DNA from: Sphingomonas mollis
Lineage (GTDB): Bacteria > Pseudomonadota > Alphaproteobacteria > Sphingomonadales > Sphingomonadaceae
Length of the DNA: 64,000 nt
Reading direction: 5' to 3'
Assembly (NCBI RefSeq): GCF_016427505.1
Contig: NZ_JAELXS010000006.1
Coordinates: 124,001 to 188,000 of the forward strand
The notes beneath the pieces are model-generated. The model had not been told where the DNA came from. It searched no databases and saw only the letters and a program-made list of their open reading frames with translations. The position numbers and the translations under genes are program-made. Below, one piece after another: positions 51,697 to 60,790 of this stretch; the first letter of the stretch is position 1, and each line of letters begins with the position of its first letter.

Positions 51697-52095
51697 TTAT
51701 CGACCCTTGCTGATCCCGGCCTTCGCCGCCGCGCGTTCGTCGGTGCCGACCTTGCCGTCGCGATTCGCGTCATAGGCGTCGAAGGTCGCGGTCAGCAGCG
51801 CCTGCGCCTCTGCTTGCGTCACTTTCCCGTCCTTGTTGGCATCGGCGCGCGTGAACCACAGGTCGGACAGGCGTTTGGTGTGGACGGGATCGAGCTTCTT
51901 GTTGCCCGCCGCCATCGTGCCGATCCGTGCCTGCACCTCGGCGCGGGTCAGCACGCCGTCCTTGTTGGTGTCGGACGCCGCGAATTCGCGGGAGAATTTG
52001 GCGGCGGCCGATGCGCGGGTTTCCTGTGCCGACAGGGGAGCGGCGACGGCGATAATAACCAGGGCAGGGGTAAGGGCGGCGAAGACGAAACGCAT
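51697..52095 (-). CDS. Exported EF-hand calcium-binding protein
   Basis: A 132-residue protein with a signal peptide (ending PLSA) and three EF-hand loops: DTNKDGVLTRAE, DANKDGKVTQAE and DANRDGKVGTDE, each with D-x-[DN]-x-D-G. It binds calcium in the periplasm. The role is unknown. Confidence 0.86.
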   Translation of the reverse strand: MRFVFAALTPALVIIAVAAPLSAQETRASAAAKFSREFAASDTNKDGVLTRAEVQARIGTMAAGNKKLDPVHTKRLSDLWFTRADANKDGKVTQAEAQALLTATFDAYDANRDGKVGTDERAAAKAGISKGR

Positions 52096-52204
52096 GCAAA
52101 TGATCTCCTGACGGGTGGCGCCGTCATAGCGACGGCGACTGCATCGGCGCTGAACGCATCACCGGACGGTTGCGCCCCGCGCGCCCAGCGCATAGGGGCG
52201 CGGC

Positions 52205-53428
52205 ATGACCGACACGCCCGCGATCAACAAAGTCGTCCTCGCCTATTCCGGCGGCCTGGACACCAGCGTCATCCTGAAATGGCTGCAGCAGAATTACGGG
52301 TGCGAGGTCGTGACCTTCACCGCCGATCTAGGGCAGGGCGAGGAGCTGGAACCGGCCCGCGCCAAGGCCGAGTTGATGGGCGTGAAGCCGGAGAACATCT
52401 TCATCGACGACCTGCGCGAGGAGTTCGTGAAGGATTACGTCTTCCCGATGATGCGCGCCAATGCGCTGTACGAGGGGACGTATCTGCTCGGCACGTCGAT
52501 CGCCCGGCCGCTGATCGCCAAGCGCCAGATCGAGATCGCACGTCAGGTCGGCGCCGATGCGGTCAGCCATGGCGCGACGGGCAAGGGCAACGACCAGGTC
52601 CGTTTCGAGCTGGGCTATTATGCGCTGGCGCCCGACATCAAGGTCATCGCGCCGTGGCGCGAGTGGGATCTGACCAGCCGTACCCGCCTGATCGAGTTCG
52701 CCGAATCGCACCAGATCCCGGTCAGCAAGGACAAGCGCGGCGAAGCACCGTTCTCGACCGACGCGAACCTGCTCCACACCTCGTCCGAGGGCAAGGTGCT
52801 GGAAGATCCGTGGGACGAGGTGCCGGAATATGTCTATTCGCGCACGGTGAATCCGGAAGATGCACCGGACGTGCCCGAGGTCATCACGATCGATTTCGAG
52901 CGGGGCGACGGTGTCGCGCTGAACGGCGAGGGGATGAGCCCGGCGACGCTGCTCGCGCGCCTGAACGACCTGGGTCGCGCGCACGGCATCGGCCGGCTCG
53001 ATCTGGTCGAGAACCGCTTCGTGGGCATGAAGAGCCGCGGCATGTACGAGACGCCGGGCGGCACCATCTATGCGATGGCACACCGGGGGATCGAGCAGAT
53101 CACGCTCGACCGCGGTGCCGCGCATCTGAAGGACGAGCTGGCGCCGCGTTATGCCGAGCTGGTCTATAACGGCTTCTGGTTCTCGCCGGAGCGCGAGATG
53201 TTGCAGGCCGCGGTCAACTACAGCCAGGAGAAGGTGACGGGCACCGTCCGGCTGAAGCTGTACAAGGGATCGTGCATCGTCACCGGCCGCAAGTCGCCGC
53301 ATTCGCTGTACAGCGAAAAGGTCGTGACGTTCGAGGACGATCAGGGTGCGTACGACCAGCGCGACGCCGCCGGCTTCATCAAACTGAACGCGCTGCGCCT
53401 GCGTCTGCTCGGCCGGCGCGATCGCTGA
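52205..53428 (+). CDS. argG: Argininosuccinate synthase
   Basis: A 407-residue enzyme joining citrulline and aspartate with ATP in arginine synthesis. The PP-loop is [15 protein letters not shown] near the N-terminus; [15 protein letters not shown] and GRKSPHSLY are family marks. Full length and a normal start. Confidence 0.97.
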   Translation: MTDTPAINKVVLAYSGGLDTSVILKWLQQNYGCEVVTFTADLGQGEELEPARAKAELMGVKPENIFIDDLREEFVKDYVFPMMRANALYEGTYLLGTSIARPLIAKRQIEIARQVGADAVSHGATGKGNDQVRFELGYYALAPDIKVIAPWREWDLTSRTRLIEFAESHQIPVSKDKRGEAPFSTDANLLHTSSEGKVLEDPWDEVPEYVYSRTVNPEDAPDVPEVITIDFERGDGVALNGEGMSPATLLARLNDLGRAHGIGRLDLVENRFVGMKSRGMYETPGGTIYAMAHRGIEQITLDRGAAHLKDELAPRYAELVYNGFWFSPEREMLQAAVNYSQEKVTGTVRLKLYKGSCIVTGRKSPHSLYSEKVVTFEDDQGAYDQRDAAGFIKLNALRLRLLGRRDR

Positions 53429-53520
53429 TTACGTCCGGGCGGACAGGTATGGAGTCCCCGGCCATGCCATATACCGCAACCACGTTGCGCGGATGAGTCG
53501 CGGCGCTTAAGGCATTCGTG

Positions 53521-55134
53521 ATGGGGGAAAAGCTGCACTGGTGGCAGACGCGGTGGTTCGTGGCGGCGATGGCGATCGCGGTCACGATTCCGTTGTGGTG
53601 GCCGGAGATTCCACCGCTGGTCGATCTGCCCGGCCATATGGCCCGGTATCGCGTGCAGCTCGCGATCGGCGGCAATCCGTGGCTGAACCAATGGTATGAT
53701 TTCCGCTGGTCGCTGATCGGCAATCTCGGCATCGACCTGCTCATCATCCCGCTCGCGCCGATCTTAGGGCTGGAACTGACGGTGAAGCTGATCGTGATGG
53801 CGATCCCCGCGCTGACCGTCACCGGCCTGTTATGGATATCGCGGGAGGTGCATGGCCGCATCCCGGCGACCGCGCTGTTCGCGCTGCCGCTGGCGTACAG
53901 CTATCCGTTTCAGTTCGGGTTCGTGAATTTCGCGCTGTCGATGGCGCTGGCGCTGAACATGTTCGCGTGGTGGCTCCGGCTCGCGCGGCTAGGCAGGTTG
54001 CAGTTGCGCGCGGTTCTCTTCCTGCCGCTGTCATGCGCGTTGTGGGTCTGCCACACCTTCGGCTGGGGTGTGCTCGGCGTCCTCGCGTTTTCGGCCGAGC
54101 TGATCCGCCAGCACGACCTGCGCAAGGACGGCCGCGGTGGCCATTGGCTGGAGGCGCTGGTGCGCGCCGGTCTCGGCTGCCTGCCGCTGGCGTTGCCAAT
54201 GGCGCTGATGATCTTCTGGCGATCGGGCGACCATGTCACCGGCCAGACCGCCGACTGGTTCAACTGGCAGGCCAAGTTCAGCTGGGTCACGATGGTCCTG
54301 CGCGACCGCTGGCAGGTGTGGGACGTCGCCTCCGCCACGGTGCTGTTCCTGATCCTGGTGAAGGGCATGCGCGACCGGCGGATCGAACATTCGCGCAATC
54401 TCGCCCTCTCGGCGATCTTCCTGCTGGTCGTGTTCCTGATCCTGCCGCGGATCGTGTTCGGTTCGGCCTATGCCGATATGCGCCTCGCCCCGTTCGCGCT
54501 GGCGATCGCGGTGATCGGCCTGCGCCCGCGTGGTGGCCTGTCGTTCCGGGGGGCCGCGACCTTCGCGACGCTGGGCCTGATCTTCTTCGGCGCGCGGCTG
54601 GTGGGGACGACGTGGAGCTACTGGCTGTACGACCGCAGTTACGACCGGGCGCTGACTGCGTTGCAGTATATTCCCGATCGGGCGCGCGTCGTCAGCTTCG
54701 TCGGCCGGCGCTGTCGCGACGACTGGGCGTATAGCCGGCTGGAACATGTCCCCGGCCTGCTGCTGGAACGCAAGTTCGCCTATACCAACGATCAATGGTC
54801 GATGGCCGGCGCGCAACAGCTTACGACGCGGTATTATGCGGCGAAGGGCTTCGCGCATGATCCGTCACAGGTGGTGACCGACCGCCGCTGTCGCGGCGAG
54901 TGGTGGCGGCCGCTGAGCATGGCGCTGGCGACCTTCCCGCGCGATGCGTTCGATTATGTCTGGCTGCTCAACCCGCCACGGTACGACCCGGCGCTGGTGC
55001 GCGGGTTGACGCCGATCTGGCGCGATGGCCGCAACATACTGTTCCGCATCGACGACCGGCGTCCGCCGGCGGATATACCCCCCGCCCTGGTACAGCCTCA
55101 GCCGCGCTTGAACGGCGCCATCTCGGCCAGATAA
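53521..55134 (+). CDS. Large multi-pass membrane protein, GT-C-like
   Basis: A 537-residue protein with about ten to twelve hydrophobic segments in the first 380 residues and a soluble C-terminal 140 residues. The N-terminal WPEIPPLVDLPGHMAR, with an acidic residue in the first periplasmic loop, resembles GT-C glycosyltransferases, but I do not recognise a family. The ATG at 53521 directly follows a GTG (53518) that could also start it. It overlaps the convergent DUF482 gene by 37 bases. Confidence 0.72.
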   Translation: MGEKLHWWQTRWFVAAMAIAVTIPLWWPEIPPLVDLPGHMARYRVQLAIGGNPWLNQWYDFRWSLIGNLGIDLLIIPLAPILGLELTVKLIVMAIPALTVTGLLWISREVHGRIPATALFALPLAYSYPFQFGFVNFALSMALALNMFAWWLRLARLGRLQLRAVLFLPLSCALWVCHTFGWGVLGVLAFSAELIRQHDLRKDGRGGHWLEALVRAGLGCLPLALPMALMIFWRSGDHVTGQTADWFNWQAKFSWVTMVLRDRWQVWDVASATVLFLILVKGMRDRRIEHSRNLALSAIFLLVVFLILPRIVFGSAYADMRLAPFALAIAVIGLRPRGGLSFRGAATFATLGLIFFGARLVGTTWSYWLYDRSYDRALTALQYIPDRARVVSFVGRRCRDDWAYSRLEHVPGLLLERKFAYTNDQWSMAGAQQLTTRYYAAKGFAHDPSQVVTDRRCRGEWWRPLSMALATFPRDAFDYVWLLNPPRYDPALVRGLTPIWRDGRNILFRIDDRRPPADIPPALVQPQPRLNGAISAR

Positions 55135-56228
55135 CCCGCCTCTGCCGCGACGCCTTCGCGCTCGCGGGTCAGGAAATCGGCGACCGCGCGGCGGAAATTC
55201 GGATCGGGGATATAATGCGCCGACCAGGTCGGCACCGGCACGTAACCGCGCGCCAGCTTGTGTTCGCCCTGCGCCCCCGCCTCGACCCGCGCTAGGCCAC
55301 GCGCGATGGCAGCGTCGATCGCCTGATAATAGCATAGCTCGAAATGGAGGAACGGCACCTCCTCCGTCGAACCCCAGTACCGGCCGTACAGCGCATCGTC
55401 GCCGACCAGATTGAGCGCCCCCGCGATCGGCACACCGTCCCGTTCCGCCAGGATCAGCAGCACCCGGTCGCCCAGCGCCTCGCCCAGCAGCGGGAAGAAC
55501 GACCGCTTCAGATAGGGTGTCCCCCATTTGCGGCTGCCGGTGTCCTGATAGAAGGCCCAGAACGCATCCCAATGTTCGGGCCGGATTGCATCGCCCGACA
55601 GATGCCGGATCGTCAGCCCCTCGACCGCCGCGGCGCGTTCCTTGCGGATCGCCTTGCGCTTACGAGACGCCAGCGCGGCGAGAAAATCGTCGAAGGTCGC
55701 ATAACCATCATTCGCCCAGTGGAACTGCGTCCCCTGCCGGATCAGCCAGCCCGCCGCCTCGAACGCCGGCAACTGGTCGTCGGTGACGAAGGTGGCGTGG
55801 GCGGAGGACAGGCCGTTCTGGTCGACCACCGTCTCCAGCGCGGCGATCAGCGCCGGGGCTACTGCCGGATCGCGCAGCAGCAGCCGGGGACCGGGCACCG
55901 GGCTGAACGGCGCGGCGATCTGCAGCTTGGGGTAATAGTCGCCGCCCGCCCGTTGCCATGCATCCGCCCAGCCATGGTCGAACACATATTCGCCCTGGCT
56001 GTGCGACTTGGCATAGGCGGGGACGATGCCGGCGGGGCGGCCATCGGGGCCGTCGATGACGATCGGCAGCGGTTGCCACCCCGATCGCCCGCCGACGCTG
56101 CCCGATTCTTCCAACGCGGCGAGGAAGCCGTGGCTGACGAACGGGTTGCCGGCGCCGGCGCATGCATCCCAGTCCGCCGCCGCGATGGCACGGACCCCTT
56201 CGCACAGGCGCGCGGCGACGCCGGTCAA
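55098..56228 (-). CDS. DUF482 (FemAB/GNAT-like) peptidoglycan-associated acyltransferase-like protein
   Basis: A 376-residue COG3146-type protein. The start region NPFVSHGFLAALEESGSVG and the C-terminal FLHFELCYYQAIDAAIARGLARVEAGAQGEHKLARGY are family marks. It is distantly like FemA/B transferases and GNAT enzymes. A role in envelope or amino-acid-derived compound modification is suspected but not known. Confidence 0.83.
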   Translation of the reverse strand: MTGVAARLCEGVRAIAAADWDACAGAGNPFVSHGFLAALEESGSVGGRSGWQPLPIVIDGPDGRPAGIVPAYAKSHSQGEYVFDHGWADAWQRAGGDYYPKLQIAAPFSPVPGPRLLLRDPAVAPALIAALETVVDQNGLSSAHATFVTDDQLPAFEAAGWLIRQGTQFHWANDGYATFDDFLAALASRKRKAIRKERAAAVEGLTIRHLSGDAIRPEHWDAFWAFYQDTGSRKWGTPYLKRSFFPLLGEALGDRVLLILAERDGVPIAGALNLVGDDALYGRYWGSTEEVPFLHFELCYYQAIDAAIARGLARVEAGAQGEHKLARGYVPVPTWSAHYIPDPNFRRAVADFLTREREGVAAEAGYLAEMAPFKRG

Positions 56229-56462
56229 GATGTCGCCTCGGGGTCGCGGGTCGGGAAAGGTGGGCTGGCGGTGAACGTCATCGTCGCCTCATATAGGGGC
56301 GACGAGACGGACGGGCAGGGGTTCCTGCGGTGATCTTCAAAACCAGTCCAGTTCATCGGCGAAGGCCGGGGTCCAGTCGGGATGGCTGTATTGATCATTA
56401 CGATCACTCACCCAACTGGACCGCGGCTTCCGCCGGGGAACGGAAGCTTGGAATGGTGTGCG

Positions 56463-56936
56463 TCAGGCGAGCGGTTCGCCGATCTCGACGATCGCGTCGA
56501 TCTCCACCGCCGCGCCCAGCGGCAATACCGGCACGCCGACGGCGGAGCGGGCGTGGCGACCGGCATCGCCGAACAGCGCCACCATCAGTTCCGACGCGCC
56601 GTTGGCGACCTTGGGCTGGTCGGTGAAGTCGCTGGTCGAATTGACGAACACGCCCAGCTTCACGATCCGACGTACCCGCGACAGGTCGCCGAGGTGCTTC
56701 TTCAACTGGGCGACGATCATCAGGCCGCACAGGCGAGCGGCTTCCTGACCCTGTTCCAGCGACAGCGAGTCGCCCAGCCGGCCGGTGACCAGCGCGCCGT
56801 CCTTGAACGGCAACTGGCCGGACAGATGGACGAGGCCGTTCACCTCGACGACGGGGACATAGGCGGCGACGGGGGCCGCGGCCTCTGGGAGGGAGAGGCC
56901 GAGGTCGGCGAGCGTGCGGTCGATATGGTCGGTCAT
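56463..56936 (-). CDS. RidA-family (YjgF/UK114) protein
   Basis: A 157-residue member of the RidA/Rid family of enamine/imine deaminases, judged by VHLSGQLPF, GRLG and RRIVKLGVFVNS. It starts at ATG 56936; the longer frame is a shadow of the HAD gene. The Arg near the C-terminus seen in true RidA is not evident, so it may belong to a non-deaminating subgroup. Confidence 0.82.
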   Translation of the reverse strand: MTDHIDRTLADLGLSLPEAAAPVAAYVPVVEVNGLVHLSGQLPFKDGALVTGRLGDSLSLEQGQEAARLCGLMIVAQLKKHLGDLSRVRRIVKLGVFVNSTSDFTDQPKVANGASELMVALFGDAGRHARSAVGVPVLPLGAAVEIDAIVEIGEPLA

Positions 56937-56992
56937 GGCACGGGGCGTGCCTCCACCGCCCCCGCCAGTCAAGCCGCCAGTCGACCCGCGTT

Positions 56993-57628
56993 TCAGGCGG
57001 CGGCCGGCCCCCCGGCGAATCGCGCCGCGATCCAGTCGCCGGCCGGTCGCCAGTCGTCGATCCGTGCGTGCGCCGCCGGTGCGGGGGGCATCGCCGCGGC
57101 GAGTTCGGGGTCGGAGATCATGTGCAACCGGTGGACGCCGGGGGCCGCCCGCGCGACCGAGTCGTGATGCACCGCCAGATCGTCGACGAACACCGTCACC
57201 GGGTCGCCATGCTCGGCGACGAGACGCGCGACGGGATCGCCCTTGCCGCCCTGGTTGCATTCCACGCGGTGCGCGATGCCGAACCGGGCGAGCTGGTCGA
57301 TCCGTGCCTGCTGGCAATGATCCTGCAGGTTGGTGAGTACGACGATGTCCGCCCGTTCGGCCAGCATCGCCAGCGCTTCGGCGGCGTGCGGCACCAGCGT
57401 CTGGCGATCCATCTCGGCCGGGAAGAACCCGCCCAGCAGGCCCCACATCGCATCCTGATCGGGGGGCGGGCCGCCGTCGCGCCGGGTCAGGCTGCGCCGG
57501 AAATCGCCCGCGCCGATATCGAAATCGATGTCGTGCGCCTCGTCCAGCCAGTCGCGGAAATGCCGGACCATGTGCAGCAGCACCTCGTCGCAATCGGTAA
57601 TCAGCAGCGGTCTTGCGGGGGGCGTCAT
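56993..57628 (-). CDS. HAD-superfamily hydrolase
   Basis: A 211-residue phosphatase-like protein. Asp12 and Asp14 in ITDCDEVLL form the catalytic DxD; VLTNLQDH and VTVFVDDLAVHHDSV are motifs II and IV. The substrate is unknown. Its ATG overlaps the end of the DUF3572 gene by four bases. Confidence 0.85.
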   Translation of the reverse strand: MTPPARPLLITDCDEVLLHMVRHFRDWLDEAHDIDFDIGAGDFRRSLTRRDGGPPPDQDAMWGLLGGFFPAEMDRQTLVPHAAEALAMLAERADIVVLTNLQDHCQQARIDQLARFGIAHRVECNQGGKGDPVARLVAEHGDPVTVFVDDLAVHHDSVARAAPGVHRLHMISDPELAAAMPPAPAAHARIDDWRPAGDWIAARFAGGPAAA

Positions 57629-57897
57629 GCCTGCTCCAGCCAGTAATGGGCGGCAACCAGCGCCTGCGGGGGGACCCCCAGCGCCGCGGCGCAGGCGATC
57701 AGATCAGGCTCATGCCCCTCCAGAAACCCGAGCGCCGCCGACAGGACGGCAGGCTCGCCGACGCGCGTCCGCAGGTCGTCCGGGTCCAGTCCGGTGACCG
57801 CCAGCAGGCGATCCGCGCGATCCGGTTCATTCAGGGTCCACACAAGCGCCTGTAACGCGAGGGAAATAGCGTCTTCGTTTGTAACGGGGCCGGGCAT
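57625..57897 (-). CDS. DUF3572 protein
   Basis: A 90-residue helical protein with ISLALQALVWTLNEPDRADRLLAVTGLDPDDLR, the pattern of the alphaproteobacterial DUF3572 family. No function known. It is encoded directly upstream of the HAD hydrolase gene and divergent from divK. Confidence 0.85.
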   Translation of the reverse strand: MPGPVTNEDAISLALQALVWTLNEPDRADRLLAVTGLDPDDLRTRVGEPAVLSAALGFLEGHEPDLIACAAALGVPPQALVAAHYWLEQA

Positions 57898-57924
57898 TGT
57901 CTACCGTCCGGTTGAGAAGGGATC

Positions 57925-58308
57925 ATGCAGCGCGTGGCGAAAAAGGTGCTCGTTGTCGAGGACAACGAACTCAATCTGAAGCTCTTCTGCGATCTCCTGC
58001 GTGCGCATGAGTGGGAGGCGGAGCCTGTCCGCGACGGGCGAGAGGCGGTGGCCCGCGCGGCCGAGTTCAAACCCGACCTCATCATCATGGACATCCAGAT
58101 GCCGCATGTGACCGGCTATGAGCTGATCCTGGCGTTGAAAAAGGACCCGGCGCTGCGCCGTATCCCGATCATGGCGGTGACCGCCTATGCCGGGCGCGAC
58201 GACGAGGACCGCATCCGCGCCGCCGGGGCGGACGCGTATATCTCGAAACCGATCAGCCTTGCCCGGTTCATGAGCGCGGTGAGCGAGCTGGCCTCCGGCA
58301 TGCGCTGA
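57925..58308 (+). CDS. divK: Cell-cycle response regulator DivK
   Basis: A 127-residue single-domain receiver. Phospho-acceptor Asp56 is in LIIMDIQMP, acidic pocket VVEDNELN, Lys in YISKPIS. No output domain, as in DivK, which controls polarity and division through PleC/DivJ/DivL in alphaproteobacteria. Confidence 0.92.
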   Translation: MQRVAKKVLVVEDNELNLKLFCDLLRAHEWEAEPVRDGREAVARAAEFKPDLIIMDIQMPHVTGYELILALKKDPALRRIPIMAVTAYAGRDDEDRIRAAGADAYISKPISLARFMSAVSELASGMR

Positions 58309-58368
58309 CGGCCGGTTGCCGCCGCGGTCGCCGCGGCGGTCGTCGAGGCAATCGGTCGCGCCCACGAC

Positions 58369-58395
58369 AAAAAGCCGCGAGGATCACCCGCGGCT
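58369..58395 (-). terminator. Rho-independent terminator for rpmG
   Basis: On the minus strand AGCCGCG (58395-58389) pairs with CGCGGCT (58379-58373), followed by TTTTT (58373-58369). It lies 53 bases after the rpmG stop. Confidence 0.82.
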
Positions 58396-58447
58396 GACTG
58401 CCCGATCGATCGTGGAAACGAGGGGCGGCTTCACGCCGCCCACCGGA

Positions 58448-58615
58448 TCACTTGATCTTGGCTTCCTTGAACTCGACATGCTTGCGCACGACGGGATCGT
58501 ACTTGCTGAAGCTCAGCTTCTCGGTCTTGGTCCGCGGGTTCTTCTTGGTGACGTAGAAGAAGCCGGTATCGGCCGTGCTGACGAGCTTGATCTTGACGGT
58601 GGTTGGCTTGGCCAT
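58448..58615 (-). CDS. rpmG: 50S ribosomal protein L33
   Basis: A 55-residue protein, [34 protein letters not shown], the L33 sequence of the zinc-free form. It is monocistronic, with its own terminator downstream. Confidence 0.97.
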   Translation of the reverse strand: MAKPTTVKIKLVSTADTGFFYVTKKNPRTKTEKLSFSKYDPVVRKHVEFKEAKIK

Positions 58616-58815
58616 GAGCCCTAATCCTGAAAAAGAAGAGAGCGGCCAGCCGTCAGGCCACCGCTCGATCAGTGGCGGCGCATGGCGCATGATGGCGGCC
58701 GAGTCAACCATCAGGGGCATTTCGCCCGTGTTTTAACCATGGGGTTCATCAGGCTTTAACAAAACCATGCGCAGGCTGATGCCACATCAAAACAATGATT
58801 TGGGGGACGGGCGTC

Positions 58816-59154
58816 ATGGCATCGGTACACGCGCTGGCGCAGATGGCGGACCTGGATGCGGTTCGTGCCGACCTGAACGTCCGCATCGCCGCGATCGACG
58901 TACGGGCGCCCTATGCCCGCGCCCGAGAGATCGCGCCGGATGTCGATGCGATTCGGGTGATCGCGCATCGCAACGGCCTGAACCCCGCCGTCACCGTCGC
59001 GCATTTCCTCGATTCGGCGCTGTCGCGCGGCGAGTGCGGTGCGCTCGTCCATGGCTGGCTGTCGCTGCTTGCCGATGCGATCGGCAGCGATCGGCAGGAT
59101 GTCGCCGCGTGCGAGACGTTTGCCGCCGCCTGCTCGGTCCGTCTCGCGGGATGA
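58816..59154 (+). CDS. Small hypothetical protein
   Basis: A 112-residue helical protein, not recognised (LNVRIAAIDVRAPYARAREIAPDVDAIRVIAHRNGLNPAVTVAHFLDSALSRG, then a cysteine-bearing tail). ATG 58816 follows GGGGGA by eight bases; an ATG at 58795 is possible but lacks such a site. Confidence 0.6.
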   Translation: MASVHALAQMADLDAVRADLNVRIAAIDVRAPYARAREIAPDVDAIRVIAHRNGLNPAVTVAHFLDSALSRGECGALVHGWLSLLADAIGSDRQDVAACETFAAACSVRLAG

Positions 59155-59220
59155 ACGATTAGGCGGAGCCATTTTCCGGGCGGATCGTTGCGCATCCGAA
59201 TCTGAACACCGGAGCTTGGC

Positions 59221-59718
59221 ATGGCCGACATCAACCCCGCCCTCGAAACCCCCAGCGATCTCAATCGCAACGATACCCGCACCGTCGCCGACGCGCTGAA
59301 TACCGCACTGGCGGATTGCTTCGCGATCTATCTGAAGACCAAGAATTTTCACTGGCACGTGTCCGGTCCGCATTTCCGCGATTACCACCTGCTTCTCGAC
59401 GATCAGGCGGCGCAGATTCTGGGCGTGACGGACGCGATCGCCGAGCGCGTGCGCAAGACCGGCAACACCACATTGCGGTCGATCGGCGACATCAGCCGTC
59501 ACCAGCAGATCGCCGATAACGATCGCGATTTCGTGCCACCGCACGAGATGCTCGCCGAACTGCGCGAAGACAATCTGAAGCTGATCGAAACGCTGCGCGA
59601 CGCGCGCGAGCGGGCCGAGGCCGCCAAGGATACCGCCACCTCGTCGATCGCCGACGAATGGATCGATCAGGCCGAAGAGCGTGCCTGGTTCCTGTTCGAA
59701 GCCAGCCGTAAATCGTAA
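59221..59718 (+). CDS. dps: Dps-family DNA-protecting ferritin
   Basis: A 165-residue Dps/bacterioferritin-like protein. Ferroxidase ligands lie in KNFHWHVSG ... FRDYHLLLDDQ and the DAIAER helix. It stores iron and shields DNA under starvation or peroxide. It is followed 12 bases later by a small membrane protein gene. Confidence 0.94.
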   Translation: MADINPALETPSDLNRNDTRTVADALNTALADCFAIYLKTKNFHWHVSGPHFRDYHLLLDDQAAQILGVTDAIAERVRKTGNTTLRSIGDISRHQQIADNDRDFVPPHEMLAELREDNLKLIETLRDARERAEAAKDTATSSIADEWIDQAEERAWFLFEASRKS

Positions 59719-59730
59719 AAGGGAACCGTC

Positions 59731-59907
59731 ATGCTCAAGCTCGCGATCATCTTCCTCCTCATCGGCCTCGTTCTCGGTGGCCTCGGCTTTGGCGGCATCG
59801 GCGGCGCGTTCGTCGGCATCGCCAAGATCCTGTTCTTCATCGCGCTGGCGCTGTTCGTGATCTTCCTCGTCCTGGGGCTGGTCGCGGGCAAGAAGGTACT
59901 GGATTAA
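59731..59907 (+). CDS. DUF1328-type small membrane protein
   Basis: A 58-residue protein with two membrane helices rich in Gly and hydrophobic residues ([14 protein letters not shown] ... [23 protein letters not shown]), as in the DUF1328/YtjA group. A GGGAAC motif precedes the ATG by about four bases. It is next to dps and may share its stress control. Its stop overlaps the stop of the minus-strand phosphoesterase. Confidence 0.8.
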   Translation: MLKLAIIFLLIGLVLGGLGFGGIGGAFVGIAKILFFIALALFVIFLVLGLVAGKKVLD

Positions 59908-60740
59908 CCGCTCAGGCGCACCAGCCACAGATCGGCTGGTGCGCCGAGGCGTAGTGGCAGCACACTCGTCCCCAGACCGGCGCCGACGATCGTCGTCCGG
60001 TCGCCCTCTCGCACTACGCCACAACGATAGCGGTCGCCGAAGCGGGAGACATGGCCCAGCGCGCCGTAGAGGGGCAGCACGATCTGCCCACAATGCGTAT
60101 GCCCCGCCATCAGCAGGGGCGCGTCATCCGGCAGGCCGGGCGCGATATCGGGTGAGTGTGCGACCATCACCGATGCACCGCCCAGCCGCCGCATCGCCGC
60201 AAGTGTGGCCGGCAATCGGTCATGATGCGTCGGCTGGTCGTCCAGTCCGCCGATCGCAAGCGGCCCGCGCTGGACCGCCTCGTTAGCGAGCACCGTCACC
60301 CCCGCCGCCCGTAATGTCGCCCTGACGCGGGACGGGTCCGTCCAGTAATCATGATTGCCGAGTACTGCGATCGTCCCCAGCCTTGGGGTCAATCGCCGCA
60401 GCGGCGCCAATTGTGGCGCAGCGCTCGCATCCGCCGGCGTATGACCGGCGATAAAGTCGCCTGCGATCACGACCAGATCGGGTTTCAGCCGATTCACCTG
60501 AGTAACGATGCGCGCCAGCCGCTCCGCATCCATCGCCGCGTTGCCGACATGTAGATCGCTCAGCAAGGCGACCGTCACGGGCGGCGCGTCCGCGGGCCAG
60601 CGGGGCAGCGCGACCGACGCTCGCCTCACCACCGGATCAGCCCGCGCCTGTCGATGAGCGACCGCCAGCACCCCGCCCGCCATCACTAGAGCGAACAACA
60701 AAAACGCTAGAAGACGACGGGCGATCATGCTGTCCGGCAT
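59904..60740 (-). CDS. Metallophosphoesterase
   Basis: A 278-residue calcineurin-type phosphoesterase with an N-terminal membrane anchor ([19 protein letters not shown]). Metal motifs are [21 protein letters not shown] and the C-terminal GHTHCGQ. The start could be ATG 60740 or, four codons later, ATG 60728. Confidence 0.92.
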   Translation of the reverse strand: MPDSMIARRLLAFLLFALVMAGGVLAVAHRQARADPVVRRASVALPRWPADAPPVTVALLSDLHVGNAAMDAERLARIVTQVNRLKPDLVVIAGDFIAGHTPADASAAPQLAPLRRLTPRLGTIAVLGNHDYWTDPSRVRATLRAAGVTVLANEAVQRGPLAIGGLDDQPTHHDRLPATLAAMRRLGGASVMVAHSPDIAPGLPDDAPLLMAGHTHCGQIVLPLYGALGHVSRFGDRYRCGVVREGDRTTIVGAGLGTSVLPLRLGAPADLWLVRLSG

Positions 60741-60790
60741 ATCGAAGCCGCCGCCGGGAGCGCAACGCCGATCCCGCGCGTTGCCCCATC